64,000 bases of DNA. Source: Promethearchaeota archaeon (GTDB taxonomy: Archaea > Asgardarchaeota > Lokiarchaeia > Sigyniarchaeales > SOKP01). Positions 10,601-19,552 of this stretch are shown piece by piece. The stretch lies in NCBI GenBank assembly GCA_019058365.1, contig JAHPZE010000009.1, positions 62,001 to 126,000 of the forward strand, given 5' to 3'. Position numbers and translations under genes: made by a program. The first letter of the stretch is position 1, and each line of letters begins with the position of its first letter. The notes beneath the pieces were generated by a model that saw only the letters and a program-made list of their open reading frames with translations, did not search any database and was not told the origin of the DNA.

Positions 10601-11789
10601 AATTTAAATCTGTATCTAAGTCTATTTCATAGCTACTCAGATCCCATGTGTCATCACAACTAAAGTTTGCATACACTTTTGAAGATTGCCAATTACCATT
10701 CAATTCTAAAGAACCTTTTCCCCAATCTACATCAGTTACACTACTGTCATTTAATTTTAATTGAATTTGACTTGGTTTAACTTCGGTTTTTAATATTAAT
10801 TGAATATTATCAATGAAAATTTGTTGATAATTACCATATGTAAAACCATTATATGTTGCAGTTATTGGAGTATATTCCCATGAAAATTCGATTTGCACTG
10901 AGGAACTATTTAGTGGATTACTATAAATGTTTGAAGAATTTGTCCAAACACCCTGAGGAATACTGAAACTATGCCAACCAGTCCCAAATCGATATAATGT
11001 TAGCGAGCCAATTGAATAAATATCAATACCATTGATAGAAAATGATAAAAGATGCGAATTAAATTCCATTAGATGGTAGGGACGTACTTCAAAATATAAT
11101 TCACTATCTAATACTCTACCTCTCGGGATATTAATAGTAGATTGCCATGAGCAAATATCTCCATAATGATATGTATATGAATTAGGAGATCCTTGTCCAT
11201 CCATTCTAAGTTCTAAACTTTCCCTACCAGCAACAGACGAACTATCCATATAATTTCCACTCATAGTATTAGTCCCTGAATCAATAAATGTCCAATTTTG
11301 ATATGGATTTTCTATATCAAGTGTATCATTTTCGCCTGCGGCATATGTATTATCATCAGGTCCAAAATCGAATGTACCATTGTTCCAATTTCTAGAATCA
11401 TATAAATTCTTTATAGATGTATCTAATTTGTACCCTGTCCAATCAATTCCTAGTGGAATTTCTGCTGTATCGTATGTACCATTTGCAAAATTCACTGGTA
11501 AATCATAATCTGTTCGATTAGCATAATGGGTAACATTCCAGGAGGTTCCTATTCCACTCAAGTGATTTTCAGAAGATAAACCCTGATCGTTTAATTTGTT
11601 AATTTCAGATTTATAATTATTATTTGATTTAAAATCTACGAGATTAGTTTTATTTGGATTGCTTAAAATTATGTTCAAAGATAAGCCAAATAAAATAAAT
11701 AAGATTATAATAAACTGTTTTCTTTTACAATAATTTGATATTTTTCTCAATATATAACACCTAATAATTATTATTCTTATAATTTGCAC
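7692..11789 (-). CDS. Giant cell-surface protein, paralogue of the 3444-7334 product
   Basis: A 1365-residue protein with a hydrophobic N-terminal segment (residues ~24-43) and a long unique Asn/Ser/Thr-rich ectodomain (~50-730) containing many glycosylation sequons. Four ~100-residue repeats follow (~734-1143, the first divergent). Next are a conserved membrane-proximal domain with YRWQNGQGVLTDNNDDG, one transmembrane segment near 1246-1265 and a basic tail with VRKVRKYKRTLKRK and SREKAF. The last ~150 residues match the paralogue much better than the N-terminal half, so the anchor and cytosolic tail are the conserved part. The first codons (MQIIRIIIIRC) are doubtful; a slightly later start is possible. 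Function is unknown; probably envelope-associated. Confidence 0.8.
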   Translation of the reverse strand: MQIIRIIIIRCYILRKISNYCKRKQFIIILFILFGLSLNIILSNPNKTNLVDFKSNNNYKSEINKLNDQGLSSENHLSGIGTSWNVTHYANRTDYDLPVNFANGTYDTAEIPLGIDWTGYKLDTSIKNLYDSRNWNNGTFDFGPDDNTYAAGENDTLDIENPYQNWTFIDSGTNTMSGNYMDSSSVAGRESLELRMDGQGSPNSYTYHYGDICSWQSTINIPRGRVLDSELYFEVRPYHLMEFNSHLLSFSINGIDIYSIGSLTLYRFGTGWHSFSIPQGVWTNSSNIYSNPLNSSSVQIEFSWEYTPITATYNGFTYGNYQQIFIDNIQLILKTEVKPSQIQLKLNDSSVTDVDWGKGSLELNGNWQSSKVYANFSCDDTWDLSSYEIDLDTDLNLYAFKDSPETSYETNIISEGTKFSVENNSLVNWESYAYFAVPTGYEEATMRLEFPTDIDLYWVSEPQQPSVNRLTQCDNSTAGLLLIPVNSISTTPDGFWKFNAESPNYCEELQIFKNTTSIPTGNDWVQESEFFSGDYINITAKITDSLLVSGYIQQTEAKLQVRFPNGSIWAAVNQLQSPDSNGNVDFNYFQIPSTPPNYEVGEYEIIITWNNSYSIFGLNETGIITQKFTVKHFSTLTPDQSYYSNIFEGDTINLLVSFNDKENGDAIRDAIIYTDNFLGGREYFNEISPGFYVLLDFNTSGGVAGDNLLTIYANSSLYQNNSNLITINLVLKTSLTAQEFPYLQVPWNENFTIHLNYTETTTGNGIITSPTSNWLGESSTTMMSPGIYNMEFNSSLYEVNKMHSLIISVNESNYESQNILIKIEIIERETYIDNVFLNGIEKITDKSITLTSGELLNISFSYKDQISGDFLSGATARVVGGGLSKIINESYIYSQYEIVFNTSLLHVGATFLTVSAQLQNYSSSATVLTLYLDVRGTSLVVLLNGAIYPNNYITVEVSEKINITVIYTDFITGTHLSNATIELLGHGYFDENPSLEQYNFTIDAGILGQGIDILNIIATKSDYQSQPAQITVEITERMANLQLFFNGNNKTGDPFLELPIGSSLNITVKYSDLLGNFINNADVKLLGEGLSDSLNQSISLEQYTTLLDTRQLDIGVRLLTVVAQRNNYQLKIINIRLDIRRIITNITTLSGSNVININEGQSVDLKIKLNNLDFGGLILNATVEYRWQNGQGVLTDNNDDGIYESKISNIPVGSFTITITAFAGDDYDFQRYEIIVTVIAQPTMDNLFLILFIISVIGATILGSYFYAYQRYLKYPKPVRKVRKYKRTLKRKSTPSVHITSREKAFSMLYKEELGGVQKLKAKPVEPSSPLKKLEPQLTESKIVPDQLTEKTIKKKEELDELIKD
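8361..9590 (-). repeat. Four tandem Ig-like protein repeats in the second surface protein
   Basis: Three clear ~105-residue units and one divergent leading unit share NIT/NIS, a NATIELLG-type centre, SLEQY and NYxS...ER positions with the six units of the paralogue. The last two units and the following membrane-proximal domain correspond directly to the last two units of the other protein, supporting origin by gene duplication. Confidence 0.7.
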
Positions 11790-11965
11790 TTATTCATATT
11801 TACATAAATATTTTGATCTTACTTTTAGGATTCAATTACATTCTATCACAAATTAATTGGAAAATCTAAATGTGTATTTTATATTAATTTGAATAAAGTT
11901 TAATTAAATTATAATAATAAATAATACTTAAGAAATAATTATATAGTTTTAAGTTAAAAAACTTA

Positions 11966-11973
11966 TTTATAAA
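11966..11973 (+). promoter_or_regulatory. TATA box for the 11992-15486 operon
   Basis: TTTATAAA is centred about 23 nt before the TTG start at 11992. Archaeal transcription starts ~25 nt after the TATA centre, so the transcript would begin at or next to the start codon. This implies a leaderless message, and no Shine-Dalgarno sequence is present. Confidence 0.5.
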
Positions 11974-11991
11974 GATTTTAAAGTGATATAA

Positions 11992-13245
11992 TTGATCCAA
12001 GGCATTTTGACATTTCAGTTCAAAATTAATCAAAAAGAGACGGGCGAAATAGCACCAGAGTTTGAACCCATTCAATTAGTATTCCGGGAAGATAAATATG
12101 ATGAAAATAATTTTTCAGAATTACTTGCTCAAAATGATATTTTTGCGATTTTTTACCAGCACACTACGGGACTTTTTGGAGTTAAATACAGTTACAGCAA
12201 TTTTTACGAGGGAAGATTAAAAGAAACTCCTTATCAAGTGTTATCTTATTTTAAACAAGTTGCTGATGGGACTCAGTATTTAGCCATTTCAATATTTGAA
12301 TTAGATGATGAAATTGATATTTTTGAAGATCTAATTAAAGAGATGGGAAAAAGATTAGATGTCATATTTGATAAATTAACAAGAGCAAGGAACTCAAAAC
12401 AACTTTCATTAATCGAGAATATTAATATTAGATTAAAAAATGAAGTAAAATTCACTATTTTTCAAGTTGACCGATTATCGAATTTAGATAAACTTCAGAA
12501 AATCGCGCTGATTTATAATAGTGTGGAGCGTTTGAAAATTTTGGAGATCTTACGGGAATATCCAATTTCAAAAAAGAAACTGAAAGGAATACTAGAAAAA
12601 ATGAAAATTAATGTAAATGTGGATATTCTTCTTCAACCCTTTTTAGAGTTGAATCTCATACGTCGGGATTGGATAAAAGGAGAGAAAAATAAAAAATCGG
12701 GAGAGATAACACATCAAGGAGAATATTTATTTCTAGTCAAAGATTTATTGTTTGCTCGTGTTCCTAATGAAAACTTGTTAAACCACTTTAAAGATACCAA
12801 AAATGAATTGTTACCCTTATACAAACAAAAGGTTATTGAATATTTCTCAAATTATGATCCTTATACTCAGCCTATTGAAGAAACGAAAAAATTAGCCTCA
12901 ATTCTTCTCAATCCCGATGTATATGATTTTTTTGTGTTGATGAGACATAATCATTACCCACTGGATAAAATTCCCAAAATTTTTTCAGAATTCGCTGTTA
13001 CAGAAATCTTATTAGATGATTTAAAGAATTTAAATATTATTACTGAGGTTATAGACGATAATGATAGAAAATGGATATGTTTATTAACTGATATCAAACC
13101 ATTAATAGTATTTCCAGAATATTTACTTCCTAAAATTAGAGCAGCGTATAAGGATCAAGATTCTGATGGAGCAATTACTTATGAAATTGCTAAAAAAGCG
13201 CTTAGTTTATTAGAAATAACATATCCAGAAAAAGTAAATTTTTAA
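11992..13245 (+). CDS. Unrecognised protein with probable sensor-like N-terminal domain and winged-helix segments
   Basis: A 417-residue soluble protein without signal or membrane segments. Residues 1-130 alternate short strands and helices and could be a longin/roadblock-type fold; this is an impression from the pattern, not a match. Around 180-235 the sequence ERLKILEILREYPISKKKLK, followed by a turn and LLQPFLELNLIRRDW, looks like a winged-helix DNA-binding unit. A second such unit may lie at 290-360. It starts with TTG just downstream of a TATA box and is followed 33 nt later by the TrmB/PLD-like gene, so the two are probably co-transcribed and work together, perhaps in transcriptional control. 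Confidence 0.6.
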   Translation: MIQGILTFQFKINQKETGEIAPEFEPIQLVFREDKYDENNFSELLAQNDIFAIFYQHTTGLFGVKYSYSNFYEGRLKETPYQVLSYFKQVADGTQYLAISIFELDDEIDIFEDLIKEMGKRLDVIFDKLTRARNSKQLSLIENINIRLKNEVKFTIFQVDRLSNLDKLQKIALIYNSVERLKILEILREYPISKKKLKGILEKMKINVNVDILLQPFLELNLIRRDWIKGEKNKKSGEITHQGEYLFLVKDLLFARVPNENLLNHFKDTKNELLPLYKQKVIEYFSNYDPYTQPIEETKKLASILLNPDVYDFFVLMRHNHYPLDKIPKIFSEFAVTEILLDDLKNLNIITEVIDDNDRKWICLLTDIKPLIVFPEYLLPKIRAAYKDQDSDGAITYEIAKKALSLLEITYPEKVNF

Positions 13246-13278
13246 GGTTTATACATCAAAAAGAGATGATTTTTAAAA

Positions 13279-15486
13279 ATGTATCTATTTAAAGATAAAA
13301 ATATAGTTGAAGTCCCTATTACATGTAAAATTTGTTTAAAAGAACTTAAATTTCCAGTTTCGGCGGATGAGTATAAACAAATTACAAAGTTTCCTATTAA
13401 AAAAGAACATATTCATGGTGACCCTCCACATAAATTAATAGTCTTTATCAATCAGTATTTGGAAGTTGAGAACTTTGAGATAAAAGATGTTATAGAAAAA
13501 GTAAAAGATGTGGCTTATTCTAAAGAACTAACTAAACAAGTATTAAGTGAGATTGATCTATCAGATGAGGAAATAGAACTATACTTTCGTACTACAGGCA
13601 GAGAAGCAGTATCAATAGGAGAAATGTCAATTTTAATTAACAAACCAAAAGAAAAATGTAAAGAAATTGCAGATAAATTTGTCGAGAAAGGCTTATTTAG
13701 AGAGATCATAGGCGCAACTCCCCATTATCAAGCATTACCACCATATGCAGCTTTAATTGCACAATTAAAGAAATTTTATACTTATATTTCTGATATAAAA
13801 TCTACCATCCCTCAACAATTAGATAAATCATTTGCTCAACTTGAAACTGAAGCTAAGGGCATGGAAAAAATGAAAGATACAGGTGCAGTAATGACAGATT
13901 TGAAAGAAAAAATGCTTTCTCAAATCCATGCTCAGAAGAAAGAATTTGATAATACAATTTCAGCAATCGATCAAATTAAAACAATCACAGAAGATATCTC
14001 AAATCTTGGAGATTTTACTAAAACTTTATCTGATGATCAAATTGGATCATTATCCAAGCAATTTGAAAATCTTAATGTTAGAACCTCCCAAATAATTAAA
14101 AATCAAGTTGATGATCTAAGAAATCAATTTGGTGATATCAAAAGTACAATTACTGATAATTTACAAAAATTAAAGTTAGGTGTAATTCAGCAAGCTGTAG
14201 GTGATGTTATTGATAAAGTTATTGCTACTCGTTTAAAAGATATTACTGATAATCTAAATGTGCAATTAAGTGTTAGTCAGACTGTATTTGCAGATGAATT
14301 GAATAAGGCGACAAAAGGAATAAACACAGAAATTATTTCTAAACTGAAAGATTCTCTTGAGGATGCGACAAAGAATATTGAATCACTTACCTCTAAATCA
14401 GGAGAAGATAAAGAACGAATTTTTGCAGATATTTCTGAAAATTTTAATAAAGCTGTAAAGTTAGCAGAACAGCGAATTGATGGTCTTTCTGGAGGTATAT
14501 TTGAATCTTTTGGAAATATAAAAGATATTTTTGGAAAGGGAATTGTTGATACACTAGATCAGACTTTATCAGATATTTTGCAACGGTTAGAAGTAAGCGA
14601 AATTACTACTCGAGAATTTTGGGATCAAGCTAAAGGCCAACGTGGATTTACTATGAAAGATATCTGGTTTATTCGATCTCCAGAAGCGGCTAAAGCTCAT
14701 ATAAATGAAGAAATATTAAATGCTAAGATGAGAGTTTTAATTGTTGCTCCAAATCTTTCAGATATAGACATTGAAACAATTAAAACTCGGCCTTCACGTG
14801 TTAACTTTAGAATCGCAACTTATATTGACCCAACTATCCCGGAACATGAAGCTATTATGCAAGAGATGGATAATATGGATAATGTGGATTATAGAAATCG
14901 AGCTCTGCAAAATCTTTGGGGAATTAATAAAGATTATGAAGAAGTAATCCTCTGTGTTCTTTCAAAAACGGAATTTAGAGGAGAATCTGTTACTGAAATA
15001 GCTGGTATAGGAAGCATAATTGAAGAACATATCAAAATATTTGTCCCTATACTTGAGGATGCTTGGGTTGGAGCACGAAAGGAAGTTATGCGAGGAATAA
15101 AAAAGCCAATCTCATTAGAAACAAAACCCATATTAGAAGAACCTTTAAAAGAAGAACCTATTATTACTAAACCTGCAATAACAATCCCATCGGAAGAACC
15201 TAAAGAGATAGAGAAAGACACAGCTGAAATTCCAAAAGATACTTTCTTATCAAAACAATTCCATGATGTTTTAAATAATCTCGAAACTATGACCGGAAGA
15301 GAAGTTTCAGAGGCATTAGAAAGATTTCAAAATGAATATGTTAAGAGAGAAGGATATAACAGTGTATTAAAGAACATTCATAACGCTGGCACCGGACTTA
15401 AAGATAAAGCAGAGATATTAAGTCGTCCTGAAAGGGATGATCTAAAACTTTCAATGAAAATATGGAAGCAAAAACTAAATCTTTAA
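13279..15486 (+). CDS. TrmB-like winged-helix / coiled-coil protein with PLD-like C-terminal region
   Basis: A 735-residue protein. The N-terminal ~60 residues hold ITCKICLKEL and an HIHGDPPH segment, a possible metal site. Residues ~85-160 resemble a TrmB-type winged helix (IGEMSILINKPKEKCKEIAD, then KGLFREI). Residues ~165-460 are a long polar coiled coil rich in Gln, Asp, Lys and Leu. At ~465-600, DIWFIRSPEAAKAHI and AKMRVLIVAPNLSDIDI match the phospholipase-D-like sensor part of TrmB regulators. A Pro/Glu linker and an ~85-residue helical end follow. The long coiled coil is not normal for TrmB and suggests an oligomeric or cytoskeletal-type scaffold. The function is not known. Confidence 0.65.
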   Translation: MYLFKDKNIVEVPITCKICLKELKFPVSADEYKQITKFPIKKEHIHGDPPHKLIVFINQYLEVENFEIKDVIEKVKDVAYSKELTKQVLSEIDLSDEEIELYFRTTGREAVSIGEMSILINKPKEKCKEIADKFVEKGLFREIIGATPHYQALPPYAALIAQLKKFYTYISDIKSTIPQQLDKSFAQLETEAKGMEKMKDTGAVMTDLKEKMLSQIHAQKKEFDNTISAIDQIKTITEDISNLGDFTKTLSDDQIGSLSKQFENLNVRTSQIIKNQVDDLRNQFGDIKSTITDNLQKLKLGVIQQAVGDVIDKVIATRLKDITDNLNVQLSVSQTVFADELNKATKGINTEIISKLKDSLEDATKNIESLTSKSGEDKERIFADISENFNKAVKLAEQRIDGLSGGIFESFGNIKDIFGKGIVDTLDQTLSDILQRLEVSEITTREFWDQAKGQRGFTMKDIWFIRSPEAAKAHINEEILNAKMRVLIVAPNLSDIDIETIKTRPSRVNFRIATYIDPTIPEHEAIMQEMDNMDNVDYRNRALQNLWGINKDYEEVILCVLSKTEFRGESVTEIAGIGSIIEEHIKIFVPILEDAWVGARKEVMRGIKKPISLETKPILEEPLKEEPIITKPAITIPSEEPKEIEKDTAEIPKDTFLSKQFHDVLNNLETMTGREVSEALERFQNEYVKREGYNSVLKNIHNAGTGLKDKAEILSRPERDDLKLSMKIWKQKLNL

Positions 15487-15584
15487 GAATATTCTTTTTT
15501 TAATTATTTTAATCTTTTAAATCTATTAGACTATTGATTTTTTATAATAAAATACTTATTATAGTATTTATAATTACTTTTTTT

Positions 15585-16604
15585 ATGGATAAAGAGGTTA
15601 TAACTTTAAAATCTGGGAAGATTAATGAATATCTCCATCACATTGACATGAAAGCATATGGAACAACAAGGATGTTATCAATTTTCCTAGCAAAATTCGA
15701 TGATTGTTCAATTCTCTTTGATTGTGGTTCTTCTTTGGATATTAGAAAAGGATTAAGATATTTTAATAAAAATCATATTCCATTATCATCATTCAAATAC
15801 TTAATAACATCACATCATCATTTTGATCATAATGGTGGAATGTGGAAATTGTATGAGGAAATAAAAAAGTTTAATCCGCAAGTAAAAATTCTTACAAACT
15901 CCCTCACAAAAACGCTTTTAAATGATTATGAACATCATTTAAGTCGTGGAAGAAGTACATATGGAAATCTAGTTGGTGAGATGAAGCCTATTGAAGATAA
16001 TGCGTTTAAAATTATAGAACCAAGTATGAAATTTAAGAAAAATGCAGATGGATTAGATGTGATTGAGGAATTTACTTTCAATGGATCAGAGATAAAATTA
16101 GCGATATTAGGGACATCTGGTCATACTCCAGATCACCAAACTCCTGTTTTGATTAAAGATAATTCAATTGATTTCATTTTTCTTGGAGAAGCTGCTGGTA
16201 CAATTCAAAATTACTCAAAATTGTTAACTCTACCAACATCCATGCCAATATATTACAATCATGAAGCATATATGAAATCGTTAGAAAATTTAAAACAACT
16301 CTGTCCATTAAAAGCGGGTTTTGGGCATTTTGGAGTAGTAAATGGAAAAGATAATGTTCGAAAAATTCTTTTAGAGCATGAATCCTTTATGGAAAAGTAT
16401 AAATCTTTAATTATCAAATATTACAATGAAAAATCTGAAACTAAGTATATTCTTGAAAAGATATTACCAACCTTACTCCCTAGAACTGATCTATCTATTG
16501 AAGATGTTCCTATTTTTAAGAATATAGCGTTAGGGATTGTATACGGAATGATGATCTCTCTGGGATTTCGATCAATCCCTCAAGAAGAAATGAAATATTT
16601 ATAG
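15585..16604 (+). CDS. Metallo-beta-lactamase-fold hydrolase
   Basis: The product has about 339 residues. The zinc-binding HHHFDHNGG motif (HxHxDH type) is at about residue 77, preceded by an ILFDCGSS strand. GTSGHTPDH supplies the next His ligand and FLGEAAG a later acidic ligand, as in MBL hydrolases. The C-terminal ~120 residues are helical. The ATG at 15585 (MDKEVIT) is preferred; a TTG 51 nt upstream would add a hydrophobic leader with no supporting ribosome binding site. The substrate is unknown. It lies between the PLD-like protein and the flavoprotein gene, all on the plus strand. Confidence 0.8.
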   Translation: MDKEVITLKSGKINEYLHHIDMKAYGTTRMLSIFLAKFDDCSILFDCGSSLDIRKGLRYFNKNHIPLSSFKYLITSHHHFDHNGGMWKLYEEIKKFNPQVKILTNSLTKTLLNDYEHHLSRGRSTYGNLVGEMKPIEDNAFKIIEPSMKFKKNADGLDVIEEFTFNGSEIKLAILGTSGHTPDHQTPVLIKDNSIDFIFLGEAAGTIQNYSKLLTLPTSMPIYYNHEAYMKSLENLKQLCPLKAGFGHFGVVNGKDNVRKILLEHESFMEKYKSLIIKYYNEKSETKYILEKILPTLLPRTDLSIEDVPIFKNIALGIVYGMMISLGFRSIPQEEMKYL

Positions 16605-16665
16605 TTAAAATTTTAATAGATTCCTTCCGTAAACTTCTAATTATTGATTATCATTAGATTTTATA

Positions 16666-17865
16666 ATGGATAGAGAACTAGCTACTTTTGATATATGTAT
16701 TATTGGAGGAAGCATTGCGGGTAATTATTTGAGCTATCTTTTATCCAAAACAAATTTAAAGATACTAGTTATAGAAGAACATAACCAAGTAGGGTTACCT
16801 CTTCAATGTGCCGGTATTGTTTCTCAAAAGTTGAGTAGATTAATTGATTTACCTCCCAAGCTCATTCTAAATCGAGTACATACAGCTAAAATTGTAGCAC
16901 CATCAGGAATAAATATTAAACTAACTGGAAATGAAAAACCATATATAATTGATAGGATTGGCTTAGATTGTTTGTTTTATGAAAAGATAAAAGAAAATAA
17001 TAATATCAAATATAGTTTTGGAGAGAAATTTAAAAATTTTCAAATTGTAAAACATCGTAAGGAAAAATTATTATTAATTGAAACTAATAAAAGAAAAATA
17101 AAAGCTAACATTTTGGTTGGATGTGATGGACCATTATCCTCCGTAGGAAAGATTTTAGGAGTAAAAAATGATAATTTATTTGCTACTCAGATTCGCATTG
17201 AAGGCCAATTTGATGAAAATGAAGCAGTAATGTTTTTTGATCCACGATGGAGAGAATTTTTTGCGTGGATTGTCCCGGAAGGGAAGAATATTTATCGTAT
17301 TGGAATGGCAAGCTCTAAAAACATAGTTAAAAATTTCCGTATTTTTCTAAATAAATTAAAAATAAATTTGGACCAAAAAATTGATCAACAAGGCGGGCTA
17401 ATACCATACGGTTTAATGAAGAAACTTGCTTTTAAAAATGTTTTATTAGTAGGAGATTCAGCGTGTCAAGTGAAAGCAACTACAGGGGGTGGCATTATAA
17501 TGCTTTTAACAGCTGTAAAATATGCTGCTAACTGTGTTAAAAATTGTTTTAAAATAAAGAAGTTTTCAAGAAGAATAATCAAAAAATATTATGAAACTCC
17601 ATGTAAAATTAAAATTGGGCGAGAATTGAAAATCCATTATTTAATTCGAGCATTTTTAGAAAAATTTTCTGAAAAAGATTTCGAAAAAGTATTCCAAATA
17701 ATAAAAACGAGTAAAATTGAAAATTTGATTTCTATTTATGGAGACATGGATTTTCCTAAATTATTTATCTATAAATTAATAAAAAATCCATTAGTGATTC
17801 CTTTTCTAATAAAATTTTTATTAAAAAATACTCATATTATTGTTGATGTTATTAGAATGCTTTAG
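16666..17865 (+). CDS. Geranylgeranyl-reductase-family FAD oxidoreductase
   Basis: A 399-residue flavoprotein. The FAD-binding motif ICIIGGSIAGNYLSYLL is at residue ~9, the ADP-ribose contact VIEEH follows at ~35, and LPLQCAGIVS matches the family signature just after. A second FAD region NVLLVGDSACQVKATTGGG is around residue 260. Archaeal members saturate isoprenoid chains of membrane lipids (digeranylgeranylglycerophospholipid reductase) or act on related isoprenoids. The C-terminal ~100 residues are basic and helical and may touch the membrane. The exact substrate cannot be read from sequence. Confidence 0.82.
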   Translation: MDRELATFDICIIGGSIAGNYLSYLLSKTNLKILVIEEHNQVGLPLQCAGIVSQKLSRLIDLPPKLILNRVHTAKIVAPSGINIKLTGNEKPYIIDRIGLDCLFYEKIKENNNIKYSFGEKFKNFQIVKHRKEKLLLIETNKRKIKANILVGCDGPLSSVGKILGVKNDNLFATQIRIEGQFDENEAVMFFDPRWREFFAWIVPEGKNIYRIGMASSKNIVKNFRIFLNKLKINLDQKIDQQGGLIPYGLMKKLAFKNVLLVGDSACQVKATTGGGIIMLLTAVKYAANCVKNCFKIKKFSRRIIKKYYETPCKIKIGRELKIHYLIRAFLEKFSEKDFEKVFQIIKTSKIENLISIYGDMDFPKLFIYKLIKNPLVIPFLIKFLLKNTHIIVDVIRML

Positions 17866-17867
17866 TT

Positions 17868-18221
17868 TTAAGAAGGAGGAATCATCGCAAAGAAAGCAAT
17901 CTGACCAAAGATAAAATACCAAATTAGCATAAACCCAATTATTACCAATGTTGATACCAATCCAAAACCTTTTACACCCCTTGGAATACCGAGCCCCTCT
18001 TCATTTTTCCTTTGAATAAAGGCTCTTATCATTGCTACAATGTATATTAGAACAACTATTATTGCAACGATCCATAAAAATAACATAAACAATGATAAAG
18101 TATACACAGGAAAACTATTTAACCACACCCAAAACCTTATTATTAAATAAGTGGGAATTGTGGAATAGATAACTGCTGTAAAAAAGAATACAACTCCCCA
18201 TGCTATTCCTTTAAATGCCAT
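17868..18221 (-). CDS. Small membrane protein, three transmembrane segments
   Basis: A 117-residue protein with hydrophobic segments near residues 5-30, 38-65 and 88-112, separated by a short basic loop (RAFIQRKNEEG). No family is recognised. Its 3' end meets the 3' end of the flavoprotein gene with a two-base gap, so the genes are convergent. Confidence 0.6.
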   Translation of the reverse strand: MAFKGIAWGVVFFFTAVIYSTIPTYLIIRFWVWLNSFPVYTLSLFMLFLWIVAIIVVLIYIVAMIRAFIQRKNEEGLGIPRGVKGFGLVSTLVIIGFMLIWYFIFGQIAFFAMIPPS

Positions 18222-18362
18222 TTTTGCAAATTTAAATTATTATTTAAGGTTGAATGCTATGCTTTTTTTATTTATTATATTTATGATAATTTAAAAGATT
18301 TGCTGGAGGTTTAATTTAATGAAAAAAAGTATTAATTATTGTCTTTATAATTGAATTTTATA

Positions 18363-19403
18363 TTACACTATTTTTCGTATTAACCATCGTATAGCGGTCA
18401 TAACTTTTTCATCTTCTTTTAAAATGTTTATTGGAAAATACTTTATCTTAATACCAAGTTCTCTTAATTCATTAATTTCAAATGTTTTGTTAATAAATTC
18501 TTGTTCAAAATATTCCCTACCATGAAATTTATTTCCTATAATTAAAATTGGGACTAATTCAGTCTCAATTTCTAACCGTGTATTATCAACTATCTTAAAA
18601 ATTTCCTTTGTTTGAATTATTGAATTTTTATCCGATACATTAAAAAGAAGTATAAATCCCTGTGCGAAATTTACACAATTTTCTAAATTCTCAAAATCTT
18701 TGCATTCAAATTCTCTTATCTGATTATCATATTGTAAAATTTCGAGGTTCTCAATAACAACCTCATAAATCCTACTTGGTAAATCATTTCTTTTAATATT
18801 TAAGAATTGTATTAATTCAATATTCTTCAAAAACGTTGTTTTACCCGCTCTTGGGGCACCTATGATAAAAATTTTCTTTATAAGGCGTTTATCCCTTATA
18901 GGGGTCTCTAATCGATATTTAGGGGCTAATTTTTTAAAATATTTGTTGAAAATATCTAAAAATCTACTTTTTAATTCCTCATTGGCTAATTCTAAAGGAT
19001 ATTCACTAGAAATAGCATTCTTCTTTGTATGCAAAATTATTGCTAAATCATTTTTTAATTTGCTAATCTCAGAAGCAAATTCTTCTAAAACTGGTGCTTT
19101 AGAATCCAAATATTTAAATACATCTACGATCTCATCCTTAAAGATTGCTGTTTTGATCATATAAGTAATCATCATTAACTCTTTGCCCCCCCTTGCTAAA
19201 TCAGAATCAATATGAAAGATATGATTAACAGTTTGAAATTTTCTGTAAGCAAAAATGAAAGTGCCTTCCTCATCATTGAATTCAAGAATTCGATTTATAT
19301 CAGGTGTATCTAAGCTTTTTACTAATGGTTCGCTTGAATATAATGTATTTGGACCGATAACTTGATCAAAATAGGTAATACACAATATCTGGTTTTGTGT
19401 CAT
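18363..19403 (-). CDS. Longin-like domain fused to a degenerate Ras/Arf-like GTPase
   Basis: A 346-residue protein. Residues 1-130 begin ILCITYFDQVIGPNTLYSS and continue with a DSDLARGGKELMMI segment; this GPxxxYS-type pattern fits the longin/roadblock-like domains fused to GTPases in Asgard genomes. From ~170 comes a small-GTPase domain: KKIFIIGAPRAGKTTFLKN is an intact P-loop. The switch II DxxG motif is not visible, and the G4 motif is altered to GNKFHG instead of NKxD. GTP binding may therefore persist while nucleotide specificity or hydrolysis is changed. By analogy with longin and roadblock proteins, a membrane-trafficking or signalling scaffold role is possible. Confidence 0.7.
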   Translation of the reverse strand: MTQNQILCITYFDQVIGPNTLYSSEPLVKSLDTPDINRILEFNDEEGTFIFAYRKFQTVNHIFHIDSDLARGGKELMMITYMIKTAIFKDEIVDVFKYLDSKAPVLEEFASEISKLKNDLAIILHTKKNAISSEYPLELANEELKSRFLDIFNKYFKKLAPKYRLETPIRDKRLIKKIFIIGAPRAGKTTFLKNIELIQFLNIKRNDLPSRIYEVVIENLEILQYDNQIREFECKDFENLENCVNFAQGFILLFNVSDKNSIIQTKEIFKIVDNTRLEIETELVPILIIGNKFHGREYFEQEFINKTFEINELRELGIKIKYFPINILKEDEKVMTAIRWLIRKIV

Positions 19404-19552
19404 TGTTGAAAAGATAAGACTTATTCAAATTTAAAATTTTTAATTGTCATATATGGAACTCTTTTTAGTTTCAATAAAATCAAAAAAAAATGGAAATTTA
19501 AATTTTATTAGTGAAAAAAGCCAAAGATGAAACTTAATCCACTTTGATAGGG

